64,000 nt of DNA from Microbulbifer guangxiensis. Lineage in GTDB: Bacteria > Pseudomonadota > Gammaproteobacteria > Pseudomonadales > Cellvibrionaceae. How positions within the stretch are numbered: the stretch's first letter is position 1; every line of letters begins with the position of its first letter. This document shows positions 1-8,072 of the stretch, piece after piece. The translations under genes were made by a program, and so were the position numbers. The stretch covers positions 186,001 to 250,000 of the forward strand of contig NZ_JAJSAQ010000004.1 in NCBI RefSeq assembly GCF_021729075.1, given 5' to 3'. The notes under the pieces are model-generated. The model ran no database searches. It was not told the origin of the DNA and saw nothing but the letters and a program-made list of their open reading frames with translations.

Positions 1-1332
1 GCCTGGCGCGACACTCCGCCCGCAAAGCGTGCGAAGGTGATGTTCAAGTTCAAGCAGCTGCTGGAAGAAAACGCGGAGCAGATCTGCGCGATGATCGGCG
101 AGGAGCACGGCAAGATTTCCCACGACGCCATGGGTGAGCTGACCCGCGGTATCGAGAATGTGGATTTCGCCTGCTACGCACCGCAGATGCTGAAAGGCGA
201 GCACAGCCGCAACGTGGGCCCCAACATCGATTCCTGGAGTGAAATGCAGCCGCTGGGCGTCGTGGCCGGCATCACCCCGTTCAACTTCCCGGCCATGGTA
301 CCGCTGTGGATGTTCCCGCTGGCGATCGTGTGCGGTAACACCTTCGTGCTCAAACCGTCCGAGCGCGATCCGTCCGCCGCTATTTACCTGGCCCAGCTGC
401 TGCAGGAAGCCGGTCTGCCGGATGGCGTACTGAACGTGGTTAATGGCGATAAGGTTGCCGTGGATACCCTGCTGACTGCACCGGAAGTGCAGGCAGTCAG
501 CTTTGTCGGCTCCACCCCGATTGCAGAGTACGTCTACTCCACAGCCAGCGCCCACGGCAAACGCTGTCAGGCACTGGGCGGTGCCAAGAATCACGCCATC
601 ATCATGCCCGATGCCGACATGGATAACGCCGTGGCTGCACTGACCGGCGCCGCCTTCGGTTCCTCCGGCGAGCGCTGTATGGCTCTGTCTGTTGCCGTCT
701 GCGTGGGTGACGAAGCCGCCGATACCTTTATCGAGAAGATGAGCGGCGAAATGCAGAAGCTGAAGGTCGGCGCCTATACCGACAGCAGCAACGACTTCGG
801 CCCGGTAATCACCGAAGCTCACAAAAACAAGGTGAACGGCTACATTGCCAGCGCCGAGGAGCAGGGTGCAACCATCGTGGTGGATGGCCGCAATCCGGAA
901 GTAAAGGGCTATGAGAATGGTTTCTTCGTCGGCGGCACTCTGATCGACAACGTAAAGCCGGGCATGACCTGCTACGAAGAGGAAATCTTCGGTCCGGTAC
1001 TGCTGGTAGTGCGCGCCAAGAGCATGGAAGAAGCCATGCAGATGATCAACGATCACGAGTATGGCAACGGCACCTGTATCTTCACCCGTGACGGCGAGGC
1101 AGCGCGCTACTTCAGCGACAACATCCTCGTCGGCATGGTGGGTATCAACGTACCGCTACCGGTACCGGTTGCCTACCACAGCTTCGGCGGCTGGAAGCGC
1201 TCTCTGTTCGGTTGCCTGAGTGCTTACGGTCCGGACGGTGTGCGCTTCTACACCAACCGCAAGACCATCACCCAGCGCTGGCCGTCCAGTGGCGTGCGTG
1301 AAGGTGCGCAGTTCTCCTTCCCGAGTAACTGA
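1..1332 (+). CDS. mmsA: CoA-acylating methylmalonate-semialdehyde dehydrogenase (5' truncated by window edge)
   Basis: Converts methylmalonate semialdehyde (valine and thymine catabolism) or malonate semialdehyde (beta-alanine/inositol catabolism) plus CoA and NAD+ to propionyl-CoA or acetyl-CoA in the cytosol. The frame is open from base 1, and the residues before the GTG at 37 (WRDTPPAKRAK) are typical of the family, so about 55 N-terminal residues lie outside the window. The catalytic Cys is in GERCMAL (codon 676-678). The usual ALDH base motif ELGGK reads ALGGAKNH, the form found in CoA-dependent members. The C-terminus (AYGPDGVRFYT, then TITQRWP) is complete. The aminotransferase that could feed it malonate semialdehyde lies about 27 kb away, so no operon link is seen. 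Confidence 0.93.
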   Translation, partial: AWRDTPPAKRAKVMFKFKQLLEENAEQICAMIGEEHGKISHDAMGELTRGIENVDFACYAPQMLKGEHSRNVGPNIDSWSEMQPLGVVAGITPFNFPAMVPLWMFPLAIVCGNTFVLKPSERDPSAAIYLAQLLQEAGLPDGVLNVVNGDKVAVDTLLTAPEVQAVSFVGSTPIAEYVYSTASAHGKRCQALGGAKNHAIIMPDADMDNAVAALTGAAFGSSGERCMALSVAVCVGDEAADTFIEKMSGEMQKLKVGAYTDSSNDFGPVITEAHKNKVNGYIASAEEQGATIVVDGRNPEVKGYENGFFVGGTLIDNVKPGMTCYEEEIFGPVLLVVRAKSMEEAMQMINDHEYGNGTCIFTRDGEAARYFSDNILVGMVGINVPLPVPVAYHSFGGWKRSLFGCLSAYGPDGVRFYTNRKTITQRWPSSGVREGAQFSFPSN

Positions 1333-1433
1333 TCACCGCTCAAGACTGAGCTGGACTCTCCCGGATTTTCCGGGGGAGTCCGACCCGACTGCGGGTGATA
1401 GACTGGACCGAACGGAACCCGGTGCCCAAGCCA

Positions 1434-1895
1434 ATGGATGTCAGAAACTTTCTCCAGCTATCCAAGCGCATTGCCACTTCCGGGCAACCAACAGAACCCG
1501 ACTTTGCAGTTATCGCCGAACGCGGTTATACGGCCGTCATCAATCTTGCCATGAGCAGTACCGTACACGCGCTGCCTGCAGAAGGTGATATGGTCAATGA
1601 CCTGGGGATGACCTACGCCCATCTCCCGGTCCCGTTCGATCGCCCCACGGCACAACACTTCACTCTCTTTGCCTCCTTGATGCAGGAACTCTCCCAAGCG
1701 AAAGTCTGGGTGCACTGCGCGCTGAATCTGCGCGTCTCCGCTTTTATGTACCTGTACAACCGCATCTATCGCCATCAAAAAGCAGATGAGGCCGCTGCAA
1801 TGCTGCATAAAATCTGGCAGCCAGATCCGGTCTGGAGCTCGTTCATTACCCAAATACTCAACACTCATGGGCTCAGCAATACCCCAACAGATTGA
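1434..1895 (+). CDS. Protein-tyrosine-phosphatase-fold family protein with shortened P-loop
   Basis: A 153-residue protein related to the small bacterial phosphatase-like proteins (DUF442/dual-specificity phosphatase type). The N-terminus (MDVRNFLQLS, ATSGQPT, then VINLAM) is characteristic of that group. The active-site loop reads HCALNLR, so the Cys and Arg are four residues apart rather than the five of the classical CX5R loop. ATG 1434 was chosen because it gives the family N-terminus; in-frame GTG codons at 1395 and 1422 would add 13 or 4 residues. No strong Shine-Dalgarno is visible. The substrate is unknown, and activity is doubtful if the loop cannot form a normal phosphate cradle. 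Confidence 0.7.
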   Translation: MDVRNFLQLSKRIATSGQPTEPDFAVIAERGYTAVINLAMSSTVHALPAEGDMVNDLGMTYAHLPVPFDRPTAQHFTLFASLMQELSQAKVWVHCALNLRVSAFMYLYNRIYRHQKADEAAAMLHKIWQPDPVWSSFITQILNTHGLSNTPTD

Positions 1896-2289
1896 GGTAT
1901 GACTTGTCGGCACCGAGTAGGAACTGACCGGTGAAAGCGCATGGTCGGGAACAGAGCTGTGAACAGTTACGCCTGAATTCCGGTGTACAACGCTCTGGCG
2001 CCTACCGGTTTTACCTGCGCGAGGGCTTTGATATCAACAGCCACCCCCTTACCTTTAGCGAATTTTTCTGGAGGTAGTCCTCAACACTCCCAATCTGGAA
2101 ACCTCGCAGATCGCCAGCACTCCAATAACGCGCCTCTATTCAGGTACCCTTCCACACCTCCTTCCGGCAAAAACCCTTAAAGGCATAAGCATAGAAATTT
2201 TTAGTATTTCCCGGTTATAACGCTTGGCTCTTACAATCCTCGCCCCGCAAAAGACCTTTTACTGAACACCGAGCCCGAAAGTAGGATCA
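1896..2289. other. Intergenic region upstream of the FadL-type gene
   Basis: About 390 bases with no convincing gene. A 65-codon plus-strand frame (1983-2180) has low-complexity, proline-rich content and no homology I recognise. An AT-richer segment at about 2185-2235 (including ttataac) is a plausible place for the promoter of the outer-membrane protein gene, but I cannot assign -35/-10 boxes with confidence. Confidence 0.4.
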
Positions 2290-3555
2290 ATGAGCAAGAA
2301 AATTGCCCAGCTGTCTGCCACAGCGCTCTCCGCAGCCGCCCTGTTTACCGTGTACTCCGCCGAAGCCACCAATGGCTATTTCGTAGAAGGGGTAGGTCCG
2401 AAGGCCCAGGCAATGGCTGGCGTTGGCGTGGCCCTGCCACAGGATGCGCTGGCCGCTGCGAACAATCCGGCGGGTACTGCACTGGTAGGCAACCGACTGG
2501 ATGTGGGCTTCACTGTGTTCAGCCCCGATCGCAGTGCGCGGATTCGCAGCAACCTCGCCGGCGCAGACGGCGATTACGATGGCAATGAGAAGAGCGATTT
2601 TGTCATTCCCGAGCTCGGCTATACCCGCATGCTCTCCCCACAACTGAGCTGGGGAGTAGCGGTTTACGGCAACGGTGGCATGAACACCGGTTACCAGAAC
2701 AACCCGTTCGCCGCTTTCGGCTCCAGTGGTGAAGCCGGCGTCGACCTGAGCCAGCTGTTTATCACTCCGTCACTGGCCTACCGCCCGACCCCGGATCACG
2801 CTTTCGGGGTCGCCACCACCTTCGCCGTGCAGCGCTTTGAGGCCACCGGATTGCAGGCCTTTGATAACCCGTTTGTTTCCGCCAGCGCGGGCAACGTCAC
2901 TGATCGCGGTCATGACACCGCCCACGGCTGGGGAGTAAAACTCGGTTGGATCGGTCGCCTGCGCGAAGACCTGAGCCTTGGCGCTACCTGGTCTTCCCGT
3001 ATCGAGACCGGAGAATTCGATCGCTACGAGGGACTGTTCGCCGACCGCGGCGGCTTTGATATTCCGGAAAACTACGCCGTCGGTCTAAGCTGGAACGCCA
3101 CACCGCGCCTGACCATAGCCGCAGACTGGCAGCGCATCCTGTACAGTGATACCGGCTCCGTGGGCAACTCCCTCAGCCTGCTGTTCCAGGGCAATCCGCT
3201 CGGGGCCGATGGCGGCCCGGGTTTTGGCTGGCAGGATGTTGAAGTCACCAAACTGGGCACAGCTTTCAGGGCCACTGATGACCTGACCCTGCGCGCGGGT
3301 ATCAGCCATGCCGGGCAACCAATCCCTGCAGGTGAGGCCTTTATCAATATTCTCGCTCCCGGTGTGATCGAGGATCACATGAGCATCGGTGCGGACTGGC
3401 GCACGGCTCTGGGGGAGTTCACCGTGTCCTATGCGCATGCTTTTGAGGAGACGGTCCAGGGAGACAACTCCATCCCCACTGCCTTTGGCGGCGGTGAGGC
3501 TGAGCTGACCATGAGCCAGGATATCCTGCGCTTCGGCTGGTCCCGCAACTTCTGA
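2290..3555 (+). CDS. FadL/OmpP1-family outer-membrane transporter
   Basis: Likely a 14-stranded outer-membrane barrel that passes hydrophobic compounds such as long-chain fatty acids, hydrocarbons or aromatics into the periplasm. It has 421 residues, near the usual family length. Residues 1-26 form a Sec signal peptide ending SAEA. The mature start (TNGYF, then GVGPKAQAMAG and NNPAGTA) is the conserved FadL N-terminal hatch. The C-terminus ends in phenylalanine (SRNF), as expected for insertion by the BAM complex. The gene stands alone: a hairpin follows its stop codon and about 390 bases of non-coding DNA precede it. The substrate cannot be read from the sequence. Confidence 0.88.
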   Translation: MSKKIAQLSATALSAAALFTVYSAEATNGYFVEGVGPKAQAMAGVGVALPQDALAAANNPAGTALVGNRLDVGFTVFSPDRSARIRSNLAGADGDYDGNEKSDFVIPELGYTRMLSPQLSWGVAVYGNGGMNTGYQNNPFAAFGSSGEAGVDLSQLFITPSLAYRPTPDHAFGVATTFAVQRFEATGLQAFDNPFVSASAGNVTDRGHDTAHGWGVKLGWIGRLREDLSLGATWSSRIETGEFDRYEGLFADRGGFDIPENYAVGLSWNATPRLTIAADWQRILYSDTGSVGNSLSLLFQGNPLGADGGPGFGWQDVEVTKLGTAFRATDDLTLRAGISHAGQPIPAGEAFINILAPGVIEDHMSIGADWRTALGEFTVSYAHAFEETVQGDNSIPTAFGGGEAELTMSQDILRFGWSRNF

Positions 3556-3562
3556 CTCAGGC

Positions 3563-3584
3563 AAGGCCGCTTCTCGGCGGCCTT
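3563..3584 (+). terminator. Hairpin terminator after the FadL-type gene
   Basis: Perfect 8-bp stem AAGGCCGC/GCGGCCTT with a 6-base loop, starting 7 bases after the stop codon. There is only a weak T-rich tail. Confidence 0.6.
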
Positions 3585-3599
3585 CAGCTTCAGCCCGCA

Positions 3600-3800
3600 C
3601 TTCAGTAGTTAAAGTAAGCGACGCTCCAGGACGTGTATCTCGGGCCATTGGCAGCAGGATCTCGCTGATGGCGCTGACACGGAGGTGACAGGGATGTCTC
3701 TGGGCATCCCGAGATACACGTCCTGGGGCTTTGCCCTGCCACCATCCACGGGATAGCCCCCGTCGGCTCTTTTGAGAGCCGGGCCCGATCAGGGCCTCCA
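3600..3800. repeat. Structured palindromic element with a 19-bp inverted repeat
   Basis: Bases 3626-3644 and 3708-3726 are a perfect 19-bp inverted repeat (left arm ccaggacgtgtatctcggg), extendable to 22 bp with one G-T pair. The 63-base interior ends in a second hairpin (gggatg/catccc, 3691-3696 with 3705-3710). Outside follow another perfect hairpin (ggctct-tttg-agagcc, 3765-3780) and ggccc-gatca-gggcc (3782-3796). No open frame fits. It looks like a dispersed repeat or MITE-like element, or possibly a structured RNA; copy number elsewhere cannot be seen here. Confidence 0.5.
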
Positions 3801-3996
3801 TCAGAAGACACCATTCCCCGCCCAGAGAGCCGCCGTGATATAAAAGGAGGTTCACTAAACCGCACTGAATGTTTTTCTTGCGGGGCATCATGAGCAGAAG
3901 CGTTATGTTCCGGCGATAGTACTAAGCCGTACCGAGCTTGCTGAAACATGCTCTGGTTGAGCTTCGAATCTTGGCAAAGCATCAAAAGGGCAAAGA
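3801..3996. other. Non-coding DNA upstream of the PH-domain gene
   Basis: Together with the structured repeat before it this makes about 440 bases without a gene. It contains an AT-rich stretch (gatataaaaggaggttcac, near 3836-3855) with a Shine-Dalgarno-like aggagg that no downstream frame uses. The rest shows nothing I can name. Confidence 0.3.
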
Positions 3997-4365
3997 ATGA
4001 TTGATTTTGACAACAAGGGCTTTTTCAAACTGAAGCAAAATGCCGGCTTTGCCGAGAAGGTGGCACCACTATTACTCGACGGCGAGGAAGTACTGGATTC
4101 CTTCAAGTCCCTGCGCGATGGAGTCGTGTTTACCAGCAAACGGATCATCGCGGTAAATGTGCAGGGACTGACGGGCAGCAAGAGGGATTTCACATCACTC
4201 CCGTACAAGAATATTGTCGCTTATTCGGTGGAGACATCCGGCACTTTTGACCTCGATGCCGAGCTACAGGTCTATTTTTCGTCGCTGGGCAGGATAACCT
4301 TCGAGTTTTCCGGCAGTGTGCACATGACCGATATCTGCCACTATATCTCCCGGTTTTCGCTCTGA
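3997..4365 (+). CDS. Bacterial PH-domain protein (bPH_1 type)
   Basis: A 122-residue cytosolic protein made of a single bacterial pleckstrin-homology domain. The hallmarks are the FTSKRIIAVNVQG strand pair, the KRDFTSLPYKNIVAYSVET segment, and the amphipathic C-terminal helix region. Such domains form oligomeric rings and often occur as stand-alone proteins; a general biochemical role has not been settled. There is no signal peptide or membrane segment. It lies 39 bases upstream of the phosphodiester glycosidase gene on the same strand, so the two could be co-transcribed with the Nmad3 gene beyond. Confidence 0.8.
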   Translation: MIDFDNKGFFKLKQNAGFAEKVAPLLLDGEEVLDSFKSLRDGVVFTSKRIIAVNVQGLTGSKRDFTSLPYKNIVAYSVETSGTFDLDAELQVYFSSLGRITFEFSGSVHMTDICHYISRFSL

Positions 4366-4404
4366 TTGTCTGAGGCGCTAATCGCAATCTGCGAGGAGTT
4401 ATCC

Positions 4405-5316
4405 ATGACACCATTCGATCGACCTCACCATAAGTCCATCGCCAACGCACTGATGATGATCGGCTACTGCCTGCTCTCGCTGGCCTCCACACCGGTGTTA
4501 GCCAGCTCCCCAACACAGCAGACTCCAGGGGAGCTGATCGTGCATTCGACAGGCAAGGACAGTCATTACCTGTCGATCGATCCGGCAGACCCGCACGTCG
4601 AAATTCGACCGCAACTTCGTCCTGAGGCAACGGCGATGCACCAATGGGCCGAGGCGCCCGGTGTACTGGCCGTGATCAATGGCGGTTTTTTTACTGGCAA
4701 CACAGCCCTTTCTCTACTGGCCAGCGAAGGAAAGGTTCTGGCCCGCAATACTCCCGTGGTCACCCGCGAGGGAAAAAAGTACCCGGTCATGCGCAGTGCT
4801 TTCTGGGTCGACTCTGAGGGGCAGTCTCATATCGACTGGATTCACCACCACACCGGCGAGCCCGTGCCGCGACGTCACGGCACTCCCCTGTCCTATGTGG
4901 AAAATGATCCGGAGCCCCAGGCCCCGCCCGCTGTCCGACGGGGTGTCCCCATCGACCTCCAGTGGGGTATAGGAGGAGGCCCCCGGCTGCTCCAGGATGG
5001 CAGGCCCCGGCTGACATTCCACGAGGAGATTTTCTGGGGCTCAGGCCTTCGCCTTGATGACAGTCGGCCGCGCACTGCCATCTGTATCACCGGCGATAGC
5101 CGCATTCTGCTCTATGTGACCAAGTCCGCGCGTCTGGATGAACTGCCGGGCCGCCTGCTCCAGCTGGGCTGCCTCGATGCGATGAATCTCGATGGCGGCG
5201 GTTCCAGCGCCATGTACGTGAATGGTGAAGAGATACTCGACCAGCAGCGGGCAGTACCGGCAGTGCTCAGCGTGATCCAGCATTCACCCAACCCCTCAAA
5301 CGCGATCACGAGGTAA
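4405..5316 (+). CDS. Secreted phosphodiester glycosidase (NAGPA-domain) protein
   Basis: A 303-residue exported protein of the NAGPA/DUF2233 family, named after the enzyme that removes N-acetylglucosamine from phosphodiester-linked sugars. ATG 4405 was chosen because gaggag lies 8 bases upstream and the frame then starts with a signal peptide (hydrophobic residues about 13-32, ending PVLAS). The family motifs are visible: VINGGFF near residue 90, RTAICI near 220, and MNLDGGGSSAMY near 260. The next gene begins 8 bases after the stop, so the two are very probably one transcript. The substrate is unknown; cell-wall or exopolysaccharide phosphodiesters are possible from family knowledge. Confidence 0.85.
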   Translation: MTPFDRPHHKSIANALMMIGYCLLSLASTPVLASSPTQQTPGELIVHSTGKDSHYLSIDPADPHVEIRPQLRPEATAMHQWAEAPGVLAVINGGFFTGNTALSLLASEGKVLARNTPVVTREGKKYPVMRSAFWVDSEGQSHIDWIHHHTGEPVPRRHGTPLSYVENDPEPQAPPAVRRGVPIDLQWGIGGGPRLLQDGRPRLTFHEEIFWGSGLRLDDSRPRTAICITGDSRILLYVTKSARLDELPGRLLQLGCLDAMNLDGGGSSAMYVNGEEILDQQRAVPAVLSVIQHSPNPSNAITR

Positions 5317-5324
5317 AGGAGCGG

Positions 5325-6257
5325 ATGCGCCTGATCCTGAGCCGCAAGGGCTTCGATTCCTCCGCCGGTGGCTGTCCGAGTCCGATCTTCCCCGACGGGT
5401 CTCTCTACCCACTGCCGATACCCGATACAAAATCCTCGATCACTTTCGCAGAGATCGGACACGGGGATATCGATATCGGGGAGCTGGTGGAAGACCTTAC
5501 CCGCGGACGTCATACCGGCCGGGGCACAGCACATCTGGATCCGGATATGTACCCGGATACATTGCCCCGCTCCCGGGGCTGGCGACCACTGCTGGGACAG
5601 ACAGGTGCCGCCCAGGGACACTTGCGTCGTCAGGGCGTCCGGCCCGGGGATCTGTTTCTTTTTTTCGGCCTGTTCCGACCGGTTGAGCGGACGAATGGCA
5701 AATGGCAGTTCGTACGGCAGGCGCCCGCGCAACACATCTTATGGGGCTGGCTGGCGATCGGTGATGTCTGCCATGTCGACGACCTGAGAGACTCGGAGCT
5801 CGGCTGGGCGCGCTACCACCCTCATTTCCAGATCGGTCCGGACTCCGCCAACACACTTTATCTTGCGGCAGACAAACTCGAGCTACCCGAAACCAACGCC
5901 CCTGTTGCAGGTGCCGGGGTTTTTCCACAGCTCGCTGAACCGCTGGTACTGACCTGCCCCGACTCACCACGGCCCTCCCTGTGGCGACTGCCCAACTTTT
6001 TCTACCCGGGACCGGATCGTACACCACTGAGTTACCACCACAAGGCGGAACGCTGGTGGCGAGATGCGCATGACCGCCAGCCGGGATACTGCCATTTACA
6101 GAGTGCTGCGCGAGGACAGGAGTTTGTGCTCGACATGACCCAGTACCCGCAATGCACCGGGTGGATCGCTGAACTGATTCACCAATATGGTTCAGAGAGC
6201 CTGGACCCGGCACCCCAGCCTTCCTGCGCCTGGCCGCTCTGGCCATCGTGTAAATAA
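5325..6257 (+). CDS. Nmad3-family protein (nucleotide modification associated domain 3)
   Basis: A 310-residue protein without a signal peptide. The N-terminus (LSRKGFDSSAGG then PSPIFPDG) and the internal HLDPDMY, AQGHLRRQGV and GDLFLFFGLFR segments match my recollection of the Nmad3 family, which was defined by its association with modified-base biosynthesis in phages and bacteria; its reaction is not established. The start is well supported by aaggag 4 bases before the ATG. It directly follows the secreted glycosidase gene (8-base gap), although the two products should sit in different compartments. No methyltransferase, TET/JBP-like or phage gene is nearby. The family call is from memory of the motif. 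Confidence 0.72.
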   Translation: MRLILSRKGFDSSAGGCPSPIFPDGSLYPLPIPDTKSSITFAEIGHGDIDIGELVEDLTRGRHTGRGTAHLDPDMYPDTLPRSRGWRPLLGQTGAAQGHLRRQGVRPGDLFLFFGLFRPVERTNGKWQFVRQAPAQHILWGWLAIGDVCHVDDLRDSELGWARYHPHFQIGPDSANTLYLAADKLELPETNAPVAGAGVFPQLAEPLVLTCPDSPRPSLWRLPNFFYPGPDRTPLSYHHKAERWWRDAHDRQPGYCHLQSAARGQEFVLDMTQYPQCTGWIAELIHQYGSESLDPAPQPSCAWPLWPSCK

Positions 6258-6376
6258 AACCAGCCATATCGTTCCATTAGGCGCCACCTGTTTGCAAAAG
6301 GCCATGGGTGTCATAGAGCGTCGCCAGCCTCTGTGGTAGAACCGGTGGCAGAATAATAACGGATGGAACTGACATC

Positions 6377-7972
6377 ATGGATGAGAGAAATAATCCGCTC
6401 TGCCGCTACATGCCATTGCTGTTACTGATTTTCTCCGTACTCCTGGGAGCCTGCACCGCAGACAGACAGGAGATCTCCGCCAACCAGTCACAGGTGGTAG
6501 CGAGGATTGGTGAACAGGCCATTACCCTTGCCGAAGTCGACCAGAAAATTCAGCTGCAGCGACACGACCTGGCCCTGACCGAATATCAGCTGCGCTTCAA
6601 TACACTGAAGTCGATGGTGGATGCAGTCACTCCGCCGGCTGCAAGTGGTGCGGCAGCACCCACCGTTACCTGGCTTCTCCCCCACCCCCGCCCGCCACGA
6701 CTGGAGATTGATACCCGTCAGCGCGCCATGCGGGGCAATCCCGAAGCGCCAGTCACGCTCGCCGTTTTCTGCTCGTATCAATCGGTACACTGTGCTGCCA
6801 CCAATCTGGTGGTGCGTCAGTTGCTCGATCGCTACGCAGGCTGGATTTCCGTGGCACCGTTTGATTTTCCCATGCACTTTCACCGTCAGGGCGTACAGGC
6901 CGCCAACGCCGTGCACTGCGCCAGCCAACAGGGAACTCCCTGGGCTTATGCGGACGGACTCTATAGCCACGCAAAAGCGCTGGATAAAGATGTCTATGGC
7001 CAGCTGGCATCCCAGCTCGGCTTCACGCAGGACGCGTTTGATCGCTGTCAGCTTGAGGCCGACCACAATGAACAGATTGCAGAAGATACCGCATTCGCTC
7101 GCCAACTGGGGCTGCAGAGCGTTCCCGTTGTATTTATCAATGGCCTGTACACCAGGGGCCCAAAAACAGCAGCACACTATGGCATGTGGATTGACGAGGA
7201 GCTCGAGCGTCTCGGCCACAATCCCTCCACGCCCCATCCGGAGGCTGCCCGCTGGCGACTGTCGACAGACCGGGTCCCCGAGACCGACCTACCGCTGCAG
7301 CTGACTGGAACCAGTGTCTCCTCCCGCGCGCAGCAGTCATCGGCGCTTATTCGCATCCGCGAAGCATCGGCCAATCGATTTTCACCCGGCGACACGTTGA
7401 TGCGCGACGTCACCCTGAAGGCGATACACGAGCGCCATGTCATCCTGACGGTCAACGGGCGGCTCGAGCGACTGAGCCTCAGAGGCGAAGATGACGACTT
7501 TGTGCGTGTCCCTAAAACCGGTTCGACCCAGCGCGACGAGGAAACGCTGCGCCGCATCGAGCAACCGGAGGGGGAGACCCGCAAGCTGCTCGCGCCCTCC
7601 GGGGTGCTGCCTCTGGGGCAGGAGTGGCTACAGAAGCAACTACAGGACCGGGAGGCGCTGGAGAAGAAGTTCGTCGAAGCCGAGCACGTCGTGGATGGCT
7701 ACAACCTGTTGCGGCTCGAGGGTATCGAGAATAATGAGTTTTTCACGGCGCTGGGCTTCGAGGAGGGAGACGTAGTAGTCCGGGTAAACGATACCTGGGT
7801 CCATAGTGGACAGAATCAGCTCTGGGATGCGCTGACCAGCGGTGAAATGGTGGATGTCACTTTCATGCGTAACGGGCTACCGCAGCGCGTGCAGTATGTT
7901 GTGGAAGATCGAGGCTATTTCGAGGACCAGGGGGACCAGCAGAACTCCGGGGATGGTGATTCACCCGAGTAG
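6377..7972 (+). CDS. Lipoprotein with DsbA-like fold fused to GspC-like and PDZ regions
   Basis: A 531-residue predicted lipoprotein (LLGAC, Cys26). In order: a short SurA/parvulin-N-like segment (ARIGEQAITLAEVDQ, about 42-56); a DsbA-like thioredoxin fold (about 115-280) with the cis-proline loop SVPVVF (Pro250); a region like the GspC homology region of type II secretion (about 305-370: LQLTGT, SALIRI, FSPGDTL, LTVNGRLERLSL); and a PDZ-like domain (about 440-510: NNEFFTALGFEEGDVVVRVND). The redox site is altered: where DsbA-like proteins read CxxC this one reads SVHC (Ser136, Cys139), with an extra Cys132. No gsp genes are nearby. The role is unknown; a periplasmic scaffold or holdase is possible. 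Confidence 0.7.
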   Translation: MDERNNPLCRYMPLLLLIFSVLLGACTADRQEISANQSQVVARIGEQAITLAEVDQKIQLQRHDLALTEYQLRFNTLKSMVDAVTPPAASGAAAPTVTWLLPHPRPPRLEIDTRQRAMRGNPEAPVTLAVFCSYQSVHCAATNLVVRQLLDRYAGWISVAPFDFPMHFHRQGVQAANAVHCASQQGTPWAYADGLYSHAKALDKDVYGQLASQLGFTQDAFDRCQLEADHNEQIAEDTAFARQLGLQSVPVVFINGLYTRGPKTAAHYGMWIDEELERLGHNPSTPHPEAARWRLSTDRVPETDLPLQLTGTSVSSRAQQSSALIRIREASANRFSPGDTLMRDVTLKAIHERHVILTVNGRLERLSLRGEDDDFVRVPKTGSTQRDEETLRRIEQPEGETRKLLAPSGVLPLGQEWLQKQLQDREALEKKFVEAEHVVDGYNLLRLEGIENNEFFTALGFEEGDVVVRVNDTWVHSGQNQLWDALTSGEMVDVTFMRNGLPQRVQYVVEDRGYFEDQGDQQNSGDGDSPE

Positions 7973-8038
7973 ATCCACTCCGTCGATTCTCCTCTGATGA
8001 GTGCAGCCGCAAGCAGGTTCCCAACCGGAAACATCGAA

Positions 8039-8055
8039 GGGCCCCGATGGGGCCC
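8039..8055. terminator. Bidirectional hairpin between convergent genes
   Basis: The palindrome gggccccgatggggccc has a 6-7 bp GC stem. It lies between the convergent lipoprotein (ends 7972) and esterase (ends 8073) genes and could stop both transcripts. No long T-run is present. Confidence 0.5.
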
Positions 8056-8072
8056 TGTTCACCGCCGATAAG

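Noticed and set aside
1983-2180. 65-codon plus-strand frame before the FadL-type gene
   Set aside because: Proline- and serine-rich, no ribosome binding site, no recognisable domain.
3085-3891. 268-codon minus-strand frame over the FadL-type gene and repeat
   Set aside because: It runs antisense through the porin C-terminus and through the palindromic repeat; no family features.
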